In this document: in pieces, positions 25,124 to 33,400 of the stretch
Layout of the letters: each line of letters starts with the position of its first letter
Position numbering within the stretch: the first letter of the stretch is position 1
From: Chthonobacter albigriseus
Lineage (GTDB): Bacteria > Pseudomonadota > Alphaproteobacteria > Rhizobiales > Pleomorphomonadaceae
Assembly: GCF_013839445.1 (NCBI RefSeq)
Contig: NZ_JACDIT010000001.1
Coordinates: forward strand, 512,126 to 576,125
Reading direction: 5' to 3'
Length of the DNA: 64,000 bases
Notes under the pieces: generated by a model
Databases searched by the model: none
Seen by the model: only the letters and a program-made list of their open reading frames with translations
What the model was told of the DNA's origin: nothing
Made by a program: the position numbers and the translations under genes

Positions 25124-26326
25124 ATGATCAAGAGATTCATCGTAGCCCTGGTTCTGCTTACCTTGGTGTGCGGCGGCATCGTCGGCTTCAACATGTTCCG
25201 CGCTCAGATGATCGCGAACTTCTTCGCCAACATGCCTCAGCAGACCGTCACCGTCTCGACCATGACGGTGGAGCCCGTCCGCTGGGAGCCGGGCATCGAT
25301 GCGGTCGGCACCGTGTTCGCTCGCCAAGGCGTCGACGTCGCGTCGCGCTCCAGCGGCGTGATCGAGGAGATCCGGTTCAAGGCCAACGACAAGGTTGAGG
25401 CCGGCGCCATCCTGGTGCGCATCGAGCGCCGGGTGGAGGAGGCCGAACTGATCGCCGCCCGCGCCAACGTGGTACGCGACCAGCAGGGGCTGGACCGCGC
25501 CCGGGCGCTCGCCTCGCGCGGTGTCAACTCCACCGCCACGCTGGAAGAAGCGCAGGCTCAGCTCGACTCCTCCCGCTCCTCGCTGGAACGCCTGGAGGCG
25601 GAGCTGGAGCAGAAGGACATCGTCGCGCCCTTCGCCGGCACCGTCGGCATCGCCCGCGTCGACATCGGCCAGTACATCACGCCGGGCACGGTGATCGCCA
25701 CGCTGCAGGACCTGGAGCGGATGAAGGTCAACTTCACCGTGCCGGAGCAGCAGCTGCCGAACCTTTCGATCGGCCAGCAGGTGGCCTTCGGCCTCACCCA
25801 GGACGCCCTGCCCTACGTCGGGCAGATCACCGGCATCGACCCGAAGATCGATCCGGCGTCGCGGCTGATCTCGGTGCAGGCCGAGGTGGACAATTCCGAC
25901 GGCAAGCTGCGGCCGGGGCAGTTCATCAACGTCCGCATCCAGCTGCCAGCCGAAGACAACATCGTCGCGCTGCCGCAGACAGCCGTGGTGACCTCCCTCT
26001 ACGGTTCCTACGTCTACGTGGTGCAGGAGGAAGAGCCCAAGCCGCAGGCCGAGGCGGCTCCCGCTGCCGGCGGAACCGCCCAGGCCCAGGCGCCCGCCGA
26101 GGGCGAGGCTGCCAAGCCCAAGCTGGTCGCCCGGCAAGTGTTCGTCGAGGTCGGCCGCCGCAATGCCAACCAGATCGAGGTCACCAAGGGTGTCACGAGC
26201 GGCGCGCAGGTGGTGACGGCGGGCCAGAACCGGCTCTCCAGCGGCAGCCCCGTCGTGGTCGACAACACGATCGACCCGAGCAAGATCGAACAGCAGGGCG
26301 CCAACGTCGCCGGGGGTCCGTCGTGA
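25124..26326 (+). CDS. RND efflux periplasmic adaptor (membrane fusion protein)
   Basis: A 400-residue HlyD/AcrA-family adaptor. An N-terminal membrane segment (FIVALVLLTLVCGGIVGF) is followed by the split biotinyl-lipoyl domain (SRSSGVIEEIRFKANDKVEAGAIL and IVAPFAGTVGIARVDIGQYI), a central coiled-coil hairpin (about residues 100-165) and beta-barrel and membrane-proximal domains. A short Pro/Ala/Gln-rich insert (residues ~307-335) interrupts the C-terminal region. The ATG at 25124 is favoured over an in-frame GTG at 25106 as it leads directly into the signal anchor. It overlaps the permease gene in a GTGA arrangement, giving a two-gene pump operon without an outer-membrane channel gene. Confidence 0.9.
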   Translation: MIKRFIVALVLLTLVCGGIVGFNMFRAQMIANFFANMPQQTVTVSTMTVEPVRWEPGIDAVGTVFARQGVDVASRSSGVIEEIRFKANDKVEAGAILVRIERRVEEAELIAARANVVRDQQGLDRARALASRGVNSTATLEEAQAQLDSSRSSLERLEAELEQKDIVAPFAGTVGIARVDIGQYITPGTVIATLQDLERMKVNFTVPEQQLPNLSIGQQVAFGLTQDALPYVGQITGIDPKIDPASRLISVQAEVDNSDGKLRPGQFINVRIQLPAEDNIVALPQTAVVTSLYGSYVYVVQEEEPKPQAEAAPAAGGTAQAQAPAEGEAAKPKLVARQVFVEVGRRNANQIEVTKGVTSGAQVVTAGQNRLSSGSPVVVDNTIDPSKIEQQGANVAGGPS

Positions 26327-29300
26327 ACTTCTCCGAAATCTTCATCCGGCGGCCGGTGCTTTCCACGGTCGTCAGCCTGATGATCCTGCTGGTCGGGTTC
26401 CAGGGCATCTTCAACATGTCGATCCGGCAGTACCCGGAGGTGGAGGAGACCGTGATCACGGTCACCACCGTCTACCCGGGCGCCTCGCCGGACCTGATCC
26501 AGGGCTTCATCACGACGCCCGTCGCCAAGGCGGTCTCCTCGGCCGAGGGCGTGGACTACGTCACCTCGTCGAGCCGCCAGGGCGCGTCCGCGGTGTCGGT
26601 TCACATGCGCCTCAACACGGATCCGGATTCGGCGCTGACCGAGGTCATCTCCAAGGTCCAGCAGGTCCGCGGGCAGCTGCCGTCGGAAGCCGAGGACCCG
26701 GTGATCGTCAAGGGCACCGGCCAGCAGTTCGCGCTGATGTACCTCGCCATCCAGAGCGAGAACATGAACGCGCGCGAGATCACCGAGTTCATCACGCGGG
26801 TGATCCAGCCGCGGCTTGCTACGGTGGAGGGCGTCGCCGACGCGCAGATCCTCGGCGGGCAGGAATTCGCGATGCGGATCTGGATCGATCCGGTCCGGCT
26901 TGCCTCTCGCGGGGTCACCGCGTCCGAGGTGCTGACCGCCATCCAGGCGTCCAACTTCCTGTCGGCCCCCGGCAGCACCAAGAACGAGTACGTCGCCTAC
27001 TCCATCGAGACGGAAACCACGCTGCAGACGCCGGAGGCCTTCGGCGAACTGCCGATCCGTTCGGACGGTGACGACGTGGTGCGTCTGCGCGACGTCGCCA
27101 CCGTGGAGCTCGGCGCTGAGGACGACAGCACGCACGTCCGGTTCAACGGCCTGCAGGGCGTGTTCATCGGCGTGTTCCCGACGCCGTCGGCGAACCCGCT
27201 CGACACGGCCGCGGCCGTCGCGGCGGAAGTTCCGCTGATCCAGGAGACGCTGCCGCAGGGGACCCGTATCGAGCTCGTCTACGACAGCACGGAAGCCATC
27301 TCGGCGTCGATCGAGGAGGTGTTCAAGACCATCGGCGAGGCGGTGCTCATCGTCGTCGGCGTGATCCTGCTCTTCCTCGGATCGTTCCGCTCGGTGGTGA
27401 TCCCGATCGTGACGATCCCGCTGTCGCTGATCGGCGTCTGCTTCTTCCTCTACGGGCTCGACTACTCCCTCAACACGCTGACGCTCTTGGCCATGGTGCT
27501 TGCCATCGGTCTCGTCGTCGACGACGCGATCGTGGTGGTGGAGAACATCCACCGGCACATCGAGGAGGGCCTGAAGCCGCTCGACGCGGCGATCGTCGGC
27601 ATGCGCGAGATCTTCGGCCCGGTGGTGGCGATGACGGTCACGCTGGCCGCGGTCTACGCGCCGATCGGATTCACGCAGGGCCTCACGGGTTCGCTGTTCC
27701 GCGAGTTCGCCTTCACGCTCGCCGGGGCGGTGATCATCTCCGGCTTCGTCGCGGTGACGCTGTCGCCGATGATGTCGGCGCGGCTGCTCAAGCACGGCGC
27801 CACCAGCCGCTTCCAGCGGATCGTCGACCGCTCCTTCGACAAGCTCGCCGGCTTCTACGGGCGGCGGCTGGAAGGCTCCCTGCTCTATCGGCCGGTGACG
27901 CTTCTGATCGTTGTCGTCCTGCTCGGCACGTCCGTGTTCCTGTTCCTCAACACCACCACGGAGCTGGCGCCGGAAGAGGACCAGGGCGCGGTGTTCTCGG
28001 TGGTCAACGCACCGCAATACGCCACGGACGACTACACCGCCCTCTACGCCGATCAGATCGACAAGATGGTGGAGGCCGTTCCGGAGGTCGCCGCACGCTT
28101 CCAGGTGATCGGCGGCGAGAGCGAGACGTCCGGCTTCGTCGGCTTCGTCCTGAAGCCTTGGGACCAGCGCGAGCGGAGCCAGGCCGAGCTGCAGCAGGAG
28201 CTGCAGGGCATCGTCAACAAGTCGGCAGGCCTGCAGGCTTTCGTGTTCGGCATCCCCTCGCTGCCCGGCTCGGGCGGCGGCCTGCCGGTGCAGGTGGTGG
28301 TGCAATCGACCAGCGATGCGGAGCGCGTGTTCGAGATTGCCGAGGAGATCAAGAACCGGGCGATGGCCGCCGGCCGCTTCATCGTGGTGCAGAACTCGCT
28401 CTCCTTCGAAACGCCGAAGGTGCGGGTGCTGATCGACCGCAACCGCGCGGCGGCGCTCGGCGTGTCGATCGCCGACATCGGCAACACGCTGAACATCCTC
28501 GTCGGCGAGGGCTCCGTGTCGAAGTTCGACCGGGACGCGCGCGCCTACGACATCATCCCGCAGGTGCCGCAGAAGTACCGGCTCAACCCGGAAAGCCTCG
28601 GCGCCTTCTTCGTCCGCAGCCAGTCGGGCGAGATGGTGCCGCTGTCCTCCGTTGTGTCGATCGACACGCAGGCGTCCGCGCCGGCGATCGAGCAGTTCAA
28701 TCAGCTGAACTCGTCGACCATCTCGGCCCTGCCGCAGCCGGGCGTGACGACGGGCGATGCGCTGGCAACGATCCAGCAGATCGCCCGCGAGGTGATGCCG
28801 GACGGCTACTTCCTGGAATACGCCGGCCAGTCGCGGCTGGAGGTGGAGGCCGGGAACACGCTGCTGATCGCCTTCGGCCTTGCGATCGTCATCATCTACC
28901 TGGTGCTGGCCGCCCAGTTCGAGAGCTTCCGCGATCCGTTCATCATCCTGATGAGCGTGCCGCTGTCGGTGTTCGGCGCCATGGTGCCGCTCAATCTCGG
29001 GCTCGGAACGCTCAACATCTACACGCAGGTGGGGCTGATCACGCTGGTCGGGCTGATCACCAAGCACGGTATCCTGATGGTGGAGTTCGCCAACCAGCTG
29101 CGCGAGGAGCGCGGCATGACGAAGAACGCGGCCATTGTGGAGTCGGCACGGGTGCGGCTGCGGCCGATCCTGATGACCACTGCTGCGATGGTGCTGGGCG
29201 TGTTGCCGCTGATCATCGCCGACGGCGCCGGCGCGGCGGCCCGCTATTCGATCGGCCTGGTGATCGCAACCGGCATGTCGGTCGGCACGCTCTTCACGCT

Positions 29301-29406
29301 GTTCGTGGTGCCGATGTTCTACACGCTTCTCTCACGCAAGGATGAGGCCGTGGAGACCACCGACGAAGCTTACGGCCACCATGGGTCCGCGCAGCCGGCC
29401 GAATAG
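26323..29406 (+). CDS. RND efflux transporter permease (HAE1-type)
   Basis: Inner-membrane proton-driven pump of 1027 residues, the usual RND length. The N-terminus NFSEIFIRRPVLSTVVSLMILLVG is typical. TM4 carries the proton-relay region VLAIGLVVDDAIVVVENI with adjacent aspartates, and TM10 has the equivalent GLITKHGILMVEFANQL lysine region. Two large periplasmic loops (about 40-330 and 560-850) provide the binding pockets. The start is GTG, overlapping the adaptor stop. Hydrophobic drugs or solvents are the usual substrates; the specific one cannot be read from sequence. A strong terminator follows. Confidence 0.92.
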   Translation: MNFSEIFIRRPVLSTVVSLMILLVGFQGIFNMSIRQYPEVEETVITVTTVYPGASPDLIQGFITTPVAKAVSSAEGVDYVTSSSRQGASAVSVHMRLNTDPDSALTEVISKVQQVRGQLPSEAEDPVIVKGTGQQFALMYLAIQSENMNAREITEFITRVIQPRLATVEGVADAQILGGQEFAMRIWIDPVRLASRGVTASEVLTAIQASNFLSAPGSTKNEYVAYSIETETTLQTPEAFGELPIRSDGDDVVRLRDVATVELGAEDDSTHVRFNGLQGVFIGVFPTPSANPLDTAAAVAAEVPLIQETLPQGTRIELVYDSTEAISASIEEVFKTIGEAVLIVVGVILLFLGSFRSVVIPIVTIPLSLIGVCFFLYGLDYSLNTLTLLAMVLAIGLVVDDAIVVVENIHRHIEEGLKPLDAAIVGMREIFGPVVAMTVTLAAVYAPIGFTQGLTGSLFREFAFTLAGAVIISGFVAVTLSPMMSARLLKHGATSRFQRIVDRSFDKLAGFYGRRLEGSLLYRPVTLLIVVVLLGTSVFLFLNTTTELAPEEDQGAVFSVVNAPQYATDDYTALYADQIDKMVEAVPEVAARFQVIGGESETSGFVGFVLKPWDQRERSQAELQQELQGIVNKSAGLQAFVFGIPSLPGSGGGLPVQVVVQSTSDAERVFEIAEEIKNRAMAAGRFIVVQNSLSFETPKVRVLIDRNRAAALGVSIADIGNTLNILVGEGSVSKFDRDARAYDIIPQVPQKYRLNPESLGAFFVRSQSGEMVPLSSVVSIDTQASAPAIEQFNQLNSSTISALPQPGVTTGDALATIQQIAREVMPDGYFLEYAGQSRLEVEAGNTLLIAFGLAIVIIYLVLAAQFESFRDPFIILMSVPLSVFGAMVPLNLGLGTLNIYTQVGLITLVGLITKHGILMVEFANQLREERGMTKNAAIVESARVRLRPILMTTAAMVLGVLPLIIADGAGAAARYSIGLVIATGMSVGTLFTLFVVPMFYTLLSRKDEAVETTDEAYGHHGSAQPAE

Positions 29407-29433
29407 GTCGGACGCACCCTTTCAGCGGACGCG

Positions 29434-29467
29434 AAAACGGCGCGGATGCCACCATCCGCGCCGTTTT
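29434..29467. terminator. Bidirectional rho-independent terminator
   Basis: A perfect 15-bp stem (29434-29448 with 29453-29467) and loop CCAC. It is flanked by AAAA on the left arm and TTTT on the right, so it can end the RND operon and the convergent gene at 29499. Confidence 0.92.
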
Positions 29468-29498
29468 CCTATCTGTCGCGATCCGGATCCGGTCGGCC

Positions 29499-29885
29499 TC
29501 ACAGAGCGGCGAGGTCGGCCTTCATCAGGTTGACTTCCTCGACCGCCGTCATGGCCGGCGCAGAGCCCACCGGGCCCTCGCCGCAGACGACCGAGAAGCC
29601 GGCCTGGTCGGGCGTGTCGAGATCGATCGTCTCACGAGCGGAGAGCGTGACCTCGACGATATCCGACGTGCTCGCGTCGGCCGACTGGCCGACCACGAGC
29701 ATGACCGAGCAACTCGCCAGCGCGGGAGCCTCGTCGGCGGCACTTGCGACGCCGCCGATCCGGCCGATGTCCTGGGTCTGGGGTTCGACCCAGCTCGTGC
29801 TGCCGATGGCCGCGATACCGGCCGCAGTTCCGAAGAAAACAGTTAATGCAGCCGCAACGGCCGCGGTGTGTACGGGCTTGAACAT
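29499..29885 (-). CDS. Small exported protein of unknown function
   Basis: A 128-residue protein starting with a Sec-type signal (HTAAVAAALTVFFGTAAGIAAIG). The mature part is acidic and contains two cysteines (ASCSVML and SVVCGEG) that could form a disulphide. Its predicted strand-rich stretch VMLVVGQSADASTSDIVEVTLSARETIDLDT suggests a small beta-sandwich. I recognise no family; a CsgH-like curli accessory protein is one possibility. The ATG at 29885 was selected because it begins the signal peptide. It shares the bidirectional terminator with the RND operon. Confidence 0.65.
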   Translation of the reverse strand: MFKPVHTAAVAAALTVFFGTAAGIAAIGSTSWVEPQTQDIGRIGGVASAADEAPALASCSVMLVVGQSADASTSDIVEVTLSARETIDLDTPDQAGFSVVCGEGPVGSAPAMTAVEEVNLMKADLAAL

Positions 29886-30384
29886 GACTTGGTCCGGGGT
29901 AAGCCGGCTCCAGTATGACTTGTTGTTCGAAAGTCGTCGCCGTACCGTCGGCTGACGACCAGTATAATCACACACATTCCTGAACGTCCGCATCACCCGA
30001 ATGGATGATTTCAAAGATGGTTAATTCCTAACCATCTGTACCACGCATTACAGGATGAGGGCGGACTGGACGCTGGATGTGCGCCTTACGGACCGCTTGT
30101 TTCCGCCATTTTCCGATGGCTCCGGCTCGGAGCCTGTGAAAAGTTAACAGAATCGCAGCGTACTCATCCGGAACAACGTCGGCAGCGGGAAAGGGTTCCC
30201 CCGACAAATAACGTTCCTGGTGGCGCGATAGGCGAACACTTCAACGTAAACGTTTTCGTACCCGCAAACTGCCGCCACGCTTCAGTTGTGGCTGTTTCGC
30301 TCAAGTCAATGTGAGCCTTAACCAAGTCTTTCTCTCCTCGAGAGCCGCAAAGTCGAGCAGGAGGTTGACTCGCGGGCCGAGTTC
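29886..30384. other. Intergenic region with inverted repeats
   Basis: About 500 bases with lower GC than neighbours and no convincing gene. It contains a perfect 9-5-9 inverted repeat at 30015-30037 and a 7-3-7 hairpin at 30118-30134 (GGCTCCG/CGGAGCC). The first probably belongs to the promoter region of the small exported protein. Confidence 0.6.
30015..30037. promoter_or_regulatory. Perfect inverted repeat, candidate operator
   Basis: AGATGGTTA-attcc-TAACCATCT lies about 130 bp upstream of the small exported protein at 29499-29885. Symmetry is perfect over 9 bp per arm. There is no T-tract, so an operator is more likely than a terminator. The binding protein is unknown. Confidence 0.5.
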
Positions 30385-31521
30385 CTACAGCCGCACGGGC
30401 GCTTCGGCCTCCGCGGTGGGCTGGGTGGTGAAGCCCTCCGGCCCGGCGACGGGCTCGGCGTCGCGAGGAATGTCGATGGGGCTGGTGACATAGGCTGTGA
30501 CCAGTTCGGCCACCGAGCGAAGCGCGTGCATGTGCGTCCGCTCCCAGCCGTGCGAGGCGTCGACGCCGAAGGTGATCAGCGCGGTGCGCACGTCGGCGCC
30601 GGCCTCAAGGGCCGAAGCGCTGTCGGAGCGGTAGTAGCGGAACACATCCGTCTGGTGGCGGATGTCTTCGTCGCGGCAGAGCCGGATCAGCTTGCGCGTC
30701 AGGTGGAAATCAAACGGGCCGGTCTGGTCGGCGACAGCGACGGTGACGCCGAACTCGTCGGACGCCTGGCCAGGTGCCACGGTGCCGTTGTCGATCGCCA
30801 CCATCGAGGCGACGTCCTGCGACAGCACCGACGATGCGCCGACGCCCACCTCCTCGGAAATGGAGAACAGGAAGAGCGTGTCGACCGCCGGGACGGTGCC
30901 GGCGTCCGTCAGCGCTTTCATGGCCGCCAGCATCGCCGCCACGCCGGCCTTGTCGTCGAGATGGCGGGAGGCGATGAAGCCGTTGGCAAGGAACTCCGGC
31001 TGCGGGTCGATCGCGACGATGTCGCCCACGGAGATGCCGAGGCGGCGGAGGTCATCCGCCGTCCGCGCGAGCGCGTCGACCCGGAGCTCCACGTGCGGCC
31101 AGCCGATCGGGGCGCTGTCGACTTCCTCGTTATAGGTGTGGCCGGAGGCCTTCAGCGGCAGGATGGTGCCGCGGTAGGCGCCCTTCTCCGAGAAGATCGT
31201 CGTCCGCGCGCCCTCAGCGAAGCGGGCGGACCAGTGGCCGATCGAAACCAGCTCCAGCCGCCCGTTAGGCTTCAGGTACTTCACCTGCGCCCCGAGCGTG
31301 TCGACGTGGGCGATGACGGCGCGGGCCGGGTGCGGCTCGCGGCCCTTCAGCACCGCTCGGATCGCCCCGCGGCGGGTCAGCTCGACGCCGAGGCCGAGCG
31401 CCTGGATCTCGTCGGAGACGCGGCGCACGACCTGGTCGGTGTATCCGGTCGGGCTCGGGATCGCGAGCAGGTCGCCGAGCCGGGCGGCCAGGTAGTCCGT
31501 GTCGATCGCCAGGCGCGGCAT
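30385..31521 (-). CDS. M42-family peptidase of the NAGGN osmolyte cluster
   Basis: A 378-residue M42/M18-like dinuclear zinc peptidase. Metal-binding and catalytic segments are visible: VIAHVDTLGAQVKYL (His, Asp), ASRHLDDKAGVAAML (Asp), FLFSISEEVGVGASS (catalytic and metal Glu), VAIDNGTVAPG (Asp) and a C-terminal SHGWERTHMHALRSV (His). It lies 26 bases downstream of the NAGGN synthetase gene on the same strand, the standard three-gene order in organisms that make N-acetylglutaminylglutamine amide. Its task in the pathway is not established; turnover of the dipeptide or supply of glutamine residues are possibilities. Confidence 0.87.
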   Translation of the reverse strand: MPRLAIDTDYLAARLGDLLAIPSPTGYTDQVVRRVSDEIQALGLGVELTRRGAIRAVLKGREPHPARAVIAHVDTLGAQVKYLKPNGRLELVSIGHWSARFAEGARTTIFSEKGAYRGTILPLKASGHTYNEEVDSAPIGWPHVELRVDALARTADDLRRLGISVGDIVAIDPQPEFLANGFIASRHLDDKAGVAAMLAAMKALTDAGTVPAVDTLFLFSISEEVGVGASSVLSQDVASMVAIDNGTVAPGQASDEFGVTVAVADQTGPFDFHLTRKLIRLCRDEDIRHQTDVFRYYRSDSASALEAGADVRTALITFGVDASHGWERTHMHALRSVAELVTAYVTSPIDIPRDAEPVAGPEGFTTQPTAEAEAPVRL

Positions 31522-31547
31522 GGCGCTCCCTTCATGTCGGTTGAGGA

Positions 31548-33341
31548 TCAGCCGGGGGCAGGCCCGCGGAGCTCGGTCAGCCGGGCGGCCGCGGGTACCG
31601 ATTGGGGAAACAGCAGGTCGACGAAGCGCTCTGCCGTCGGCTGCGGCTCGTGGTTGGCGAGGCCCGGCCGCTCGTTGGCCTCGACGAAGGCGTAGAAGGG
31701 CTTGTCCGGCGCTTCCACCAGGAGGTCGATGCCGGCAACTGGGATCGGGATCGCGCGCGCCGCCCGCACCCCGGCCTCCACCAGCGTCGGGTGGACGATG
31801 TCCGTCACGTCGTGGATCGTGCCGCCGGTGTGGAGGTTGGCGGTCTTGCGCACCACGATCTCCATGCCGGCCGGCAGGACGTCGTCGAGGCCGAAGCCGC
31901 AGCGAGACACGCAGCGTTCCGTCTCGCCGTCGAGCGGGATGTGCGCCTCGCCGCCGGTGGCGGCCGCGCGACGGCGGCTCTGGCGCTCGATCAGGTCACG
32001 GATGCGGCTCTCCCCGTCGCCCACCACGCGGGGCGGCCGGCGGAGGGCAGCCGCCACCACCTTGTAGTCAATGACGACGAGGCGCAGGTCCTCGCCTTCC
32101 ACATACTCCTCCACGATGACGCGCTCGCAGACGGTGCGGGCGCGCTCCACCGCCGCCTCCAGCGCCTCCGCCGTGTCGATGCCGACGGAGATGCCCCTGC
32201 CCTGCTCGCCGCGGGCCGGCTTCACCACGACCTGGCCGACCTCCTTCAGGAAAGCGGCGCGCTCGGCCGGGTCGTCGGTCTCGACCTGCGCCGGCACACG
32301 CAAGCCGGCCCGCTCCATCACCCGCCGCGTCACGGCCTTGTCGTCGCAGATCGACATGGCGACGGCGGAGGTGAGGTCGGACAGGCTTTCACGGCAGTTG
32401 ATGATCCGCCCACCGTAGGAGAGGCGGAAGAAGCCCGCCTCGGCGTCGGTCACCTCCACGCCGATCCCGCGGCGGCGGGCTTCGTCGACGATCAGGCGGG
32501 CGTAGGGGTTGAGGTCGCTCTCCGGGCGCGGGCCGACGTAGAGGCGCTCGTTGAAGGAGTTGCGCCGCTTCAGCGTGAAGAAGGGGACGCGCCGGAAGCC
32601 GATCTTCTCGTAGAGGGCGATCGCCTCGTCGTTGGAATGCATCACGGAAAGGTCCATGAACCCCGCCCCCAACGCCTTGAACCGCCCGGCGAGGTAATGC
32701 ACCAGGGCCGCGCCGATGCCGGGGCTGCGCGCTTGCGGGTGGACCGCCAGGCTCCACAGGGAGGAGCCCCGCTCCGGATCGCGGAAGGCGTGGGCGTGGT
32801 CGATGCCCATCACCGTGCCGACGATCTCGCCGGATCCGGCGTCCTCGGCGACGAAGACGCGGACGACGCGGCTCTCCTTGTTCCGCTCGAAGAAATCCGG
32901 GGGCACGGTCACCATGCCGCGCGCGGCGAGGATGCTGTTGACCGCCGTCGCGTCCTCGCGGCTTGCCAAGGGGCGGATGTGAAAGCCGCGCGCCAGCCGC
33001 CGACTGCCGCGGTAGGTCGTGAGGTCCAGGCGGAAGGTGTGCGAGGGGTCGAGGAACAACTCCTGGGGCGCGGCGGCGAGGGCCACGTGGGGGTCGCGGA
33101 TGTAGAAGGCGATGTCACGCCGGTCCGGAGCCTCGGCGCGCATCACCTGCGCCAGCACCGCGGCGTCGTCGAAGGTTTGACCGAACAGCAGCCGGCCCCA
33201 GCCGCAGTCGATCACCACGTCGCGGTCCATCTCGACAGGCCGATCGCCGCCAGCCGGGATCGGCGGGCGAAACGACTGGGCGCGCAAGCGCTTGAAGCGA
33301 TGGGCGACGGCACCCCTGCTCTTGGAGAGGAGGCTGGACAT
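31548..33341 (-). CDS. ngg: N-acetylglutaminylglutamine synthetase (GNAT + ATP-grasp)
   Basis: A two-domain protein of 597 residues. Residues ~110-285 form a GNAT acetyltransferase (SLWSLAVHPQARSPGIGAALVHYL, then MHSNDEAIALYEKIGFRRVPFF). Residues ~300-590 form an ATP-grasp ligase (VVVKPARGEQGRGISVGI, VIVEEYVEGEDLRLVVID, FVEANERPGLANHEP). The combination acetylates glutamine and joins it to a second glutamine to give the osmoprotectant precursor. The ATG at 33341 follows GGAGAC; a TTG five codons upstream is less likely. It sits between asnO and the M42 peptidase. Confidence 0.88.
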   Translation of the reverse strand: MSSLLSKSRGAVAHRFKRLRAQSFRPPIPAGGDRPVEMDRDVVIDCGWGRLLFGQTFDDAAVLAQVMRAEAPDRRDIAFYIRDPHVALAAAPQELFLDPSHTFRLDLTTYRGSRRLARGFHIRPLASREDATAVNSILAARGMVTVPPDFFERNKESRVVRVFVAEDAGSGEIVGTVMGIDHAHAFRDPERGSSLWSLAVHPQARSPGIGAALVHYLAGRFKALGAGFMDLSVMHSNDEAIALYEKIGFRRVPFFTLKRRNSFNERLYVGPRPESDLNPYARLIVDEARRRGIGVEVTDAEAGFFRLSYGGRIINCRESLSDLTSAVAMSICDDKAVTRRVMERAGLRVPAQVETDDPAERAAFLKEVGQVVVKPARGEQGRGISVGIDTAEALEAAVERARTVCERVIVEEYVEGEDLRLVVIDYKVVAAALRRPPRVVGDGESRIRDLIERQSRRRAAATGGEAHIPLDGETERCVSRCGFGLDDVLPAGMEIVVRKTANLHTGGTIHDVTDIVHPTLVEAGVRAARAIPIPVAGIDLLVEAPDKPFYAFVEANERPGLANHEPQPTAERFVDLLFPQSVPAAARLTELRGPAPG

Positions 33342-33400
33342 GGAACGTGTCTCCAACTGGCGGCCGGCGGGCCGCTGAACGCGAATGAAAAACCGTGGGC

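Noticed and set aside
26014-29067. A 1017-codon open frame antisense to the RND permease
   Set aside because: His/Asp/Arg-rich translation without domains, typical of an antisense frame of a high-GC gene.
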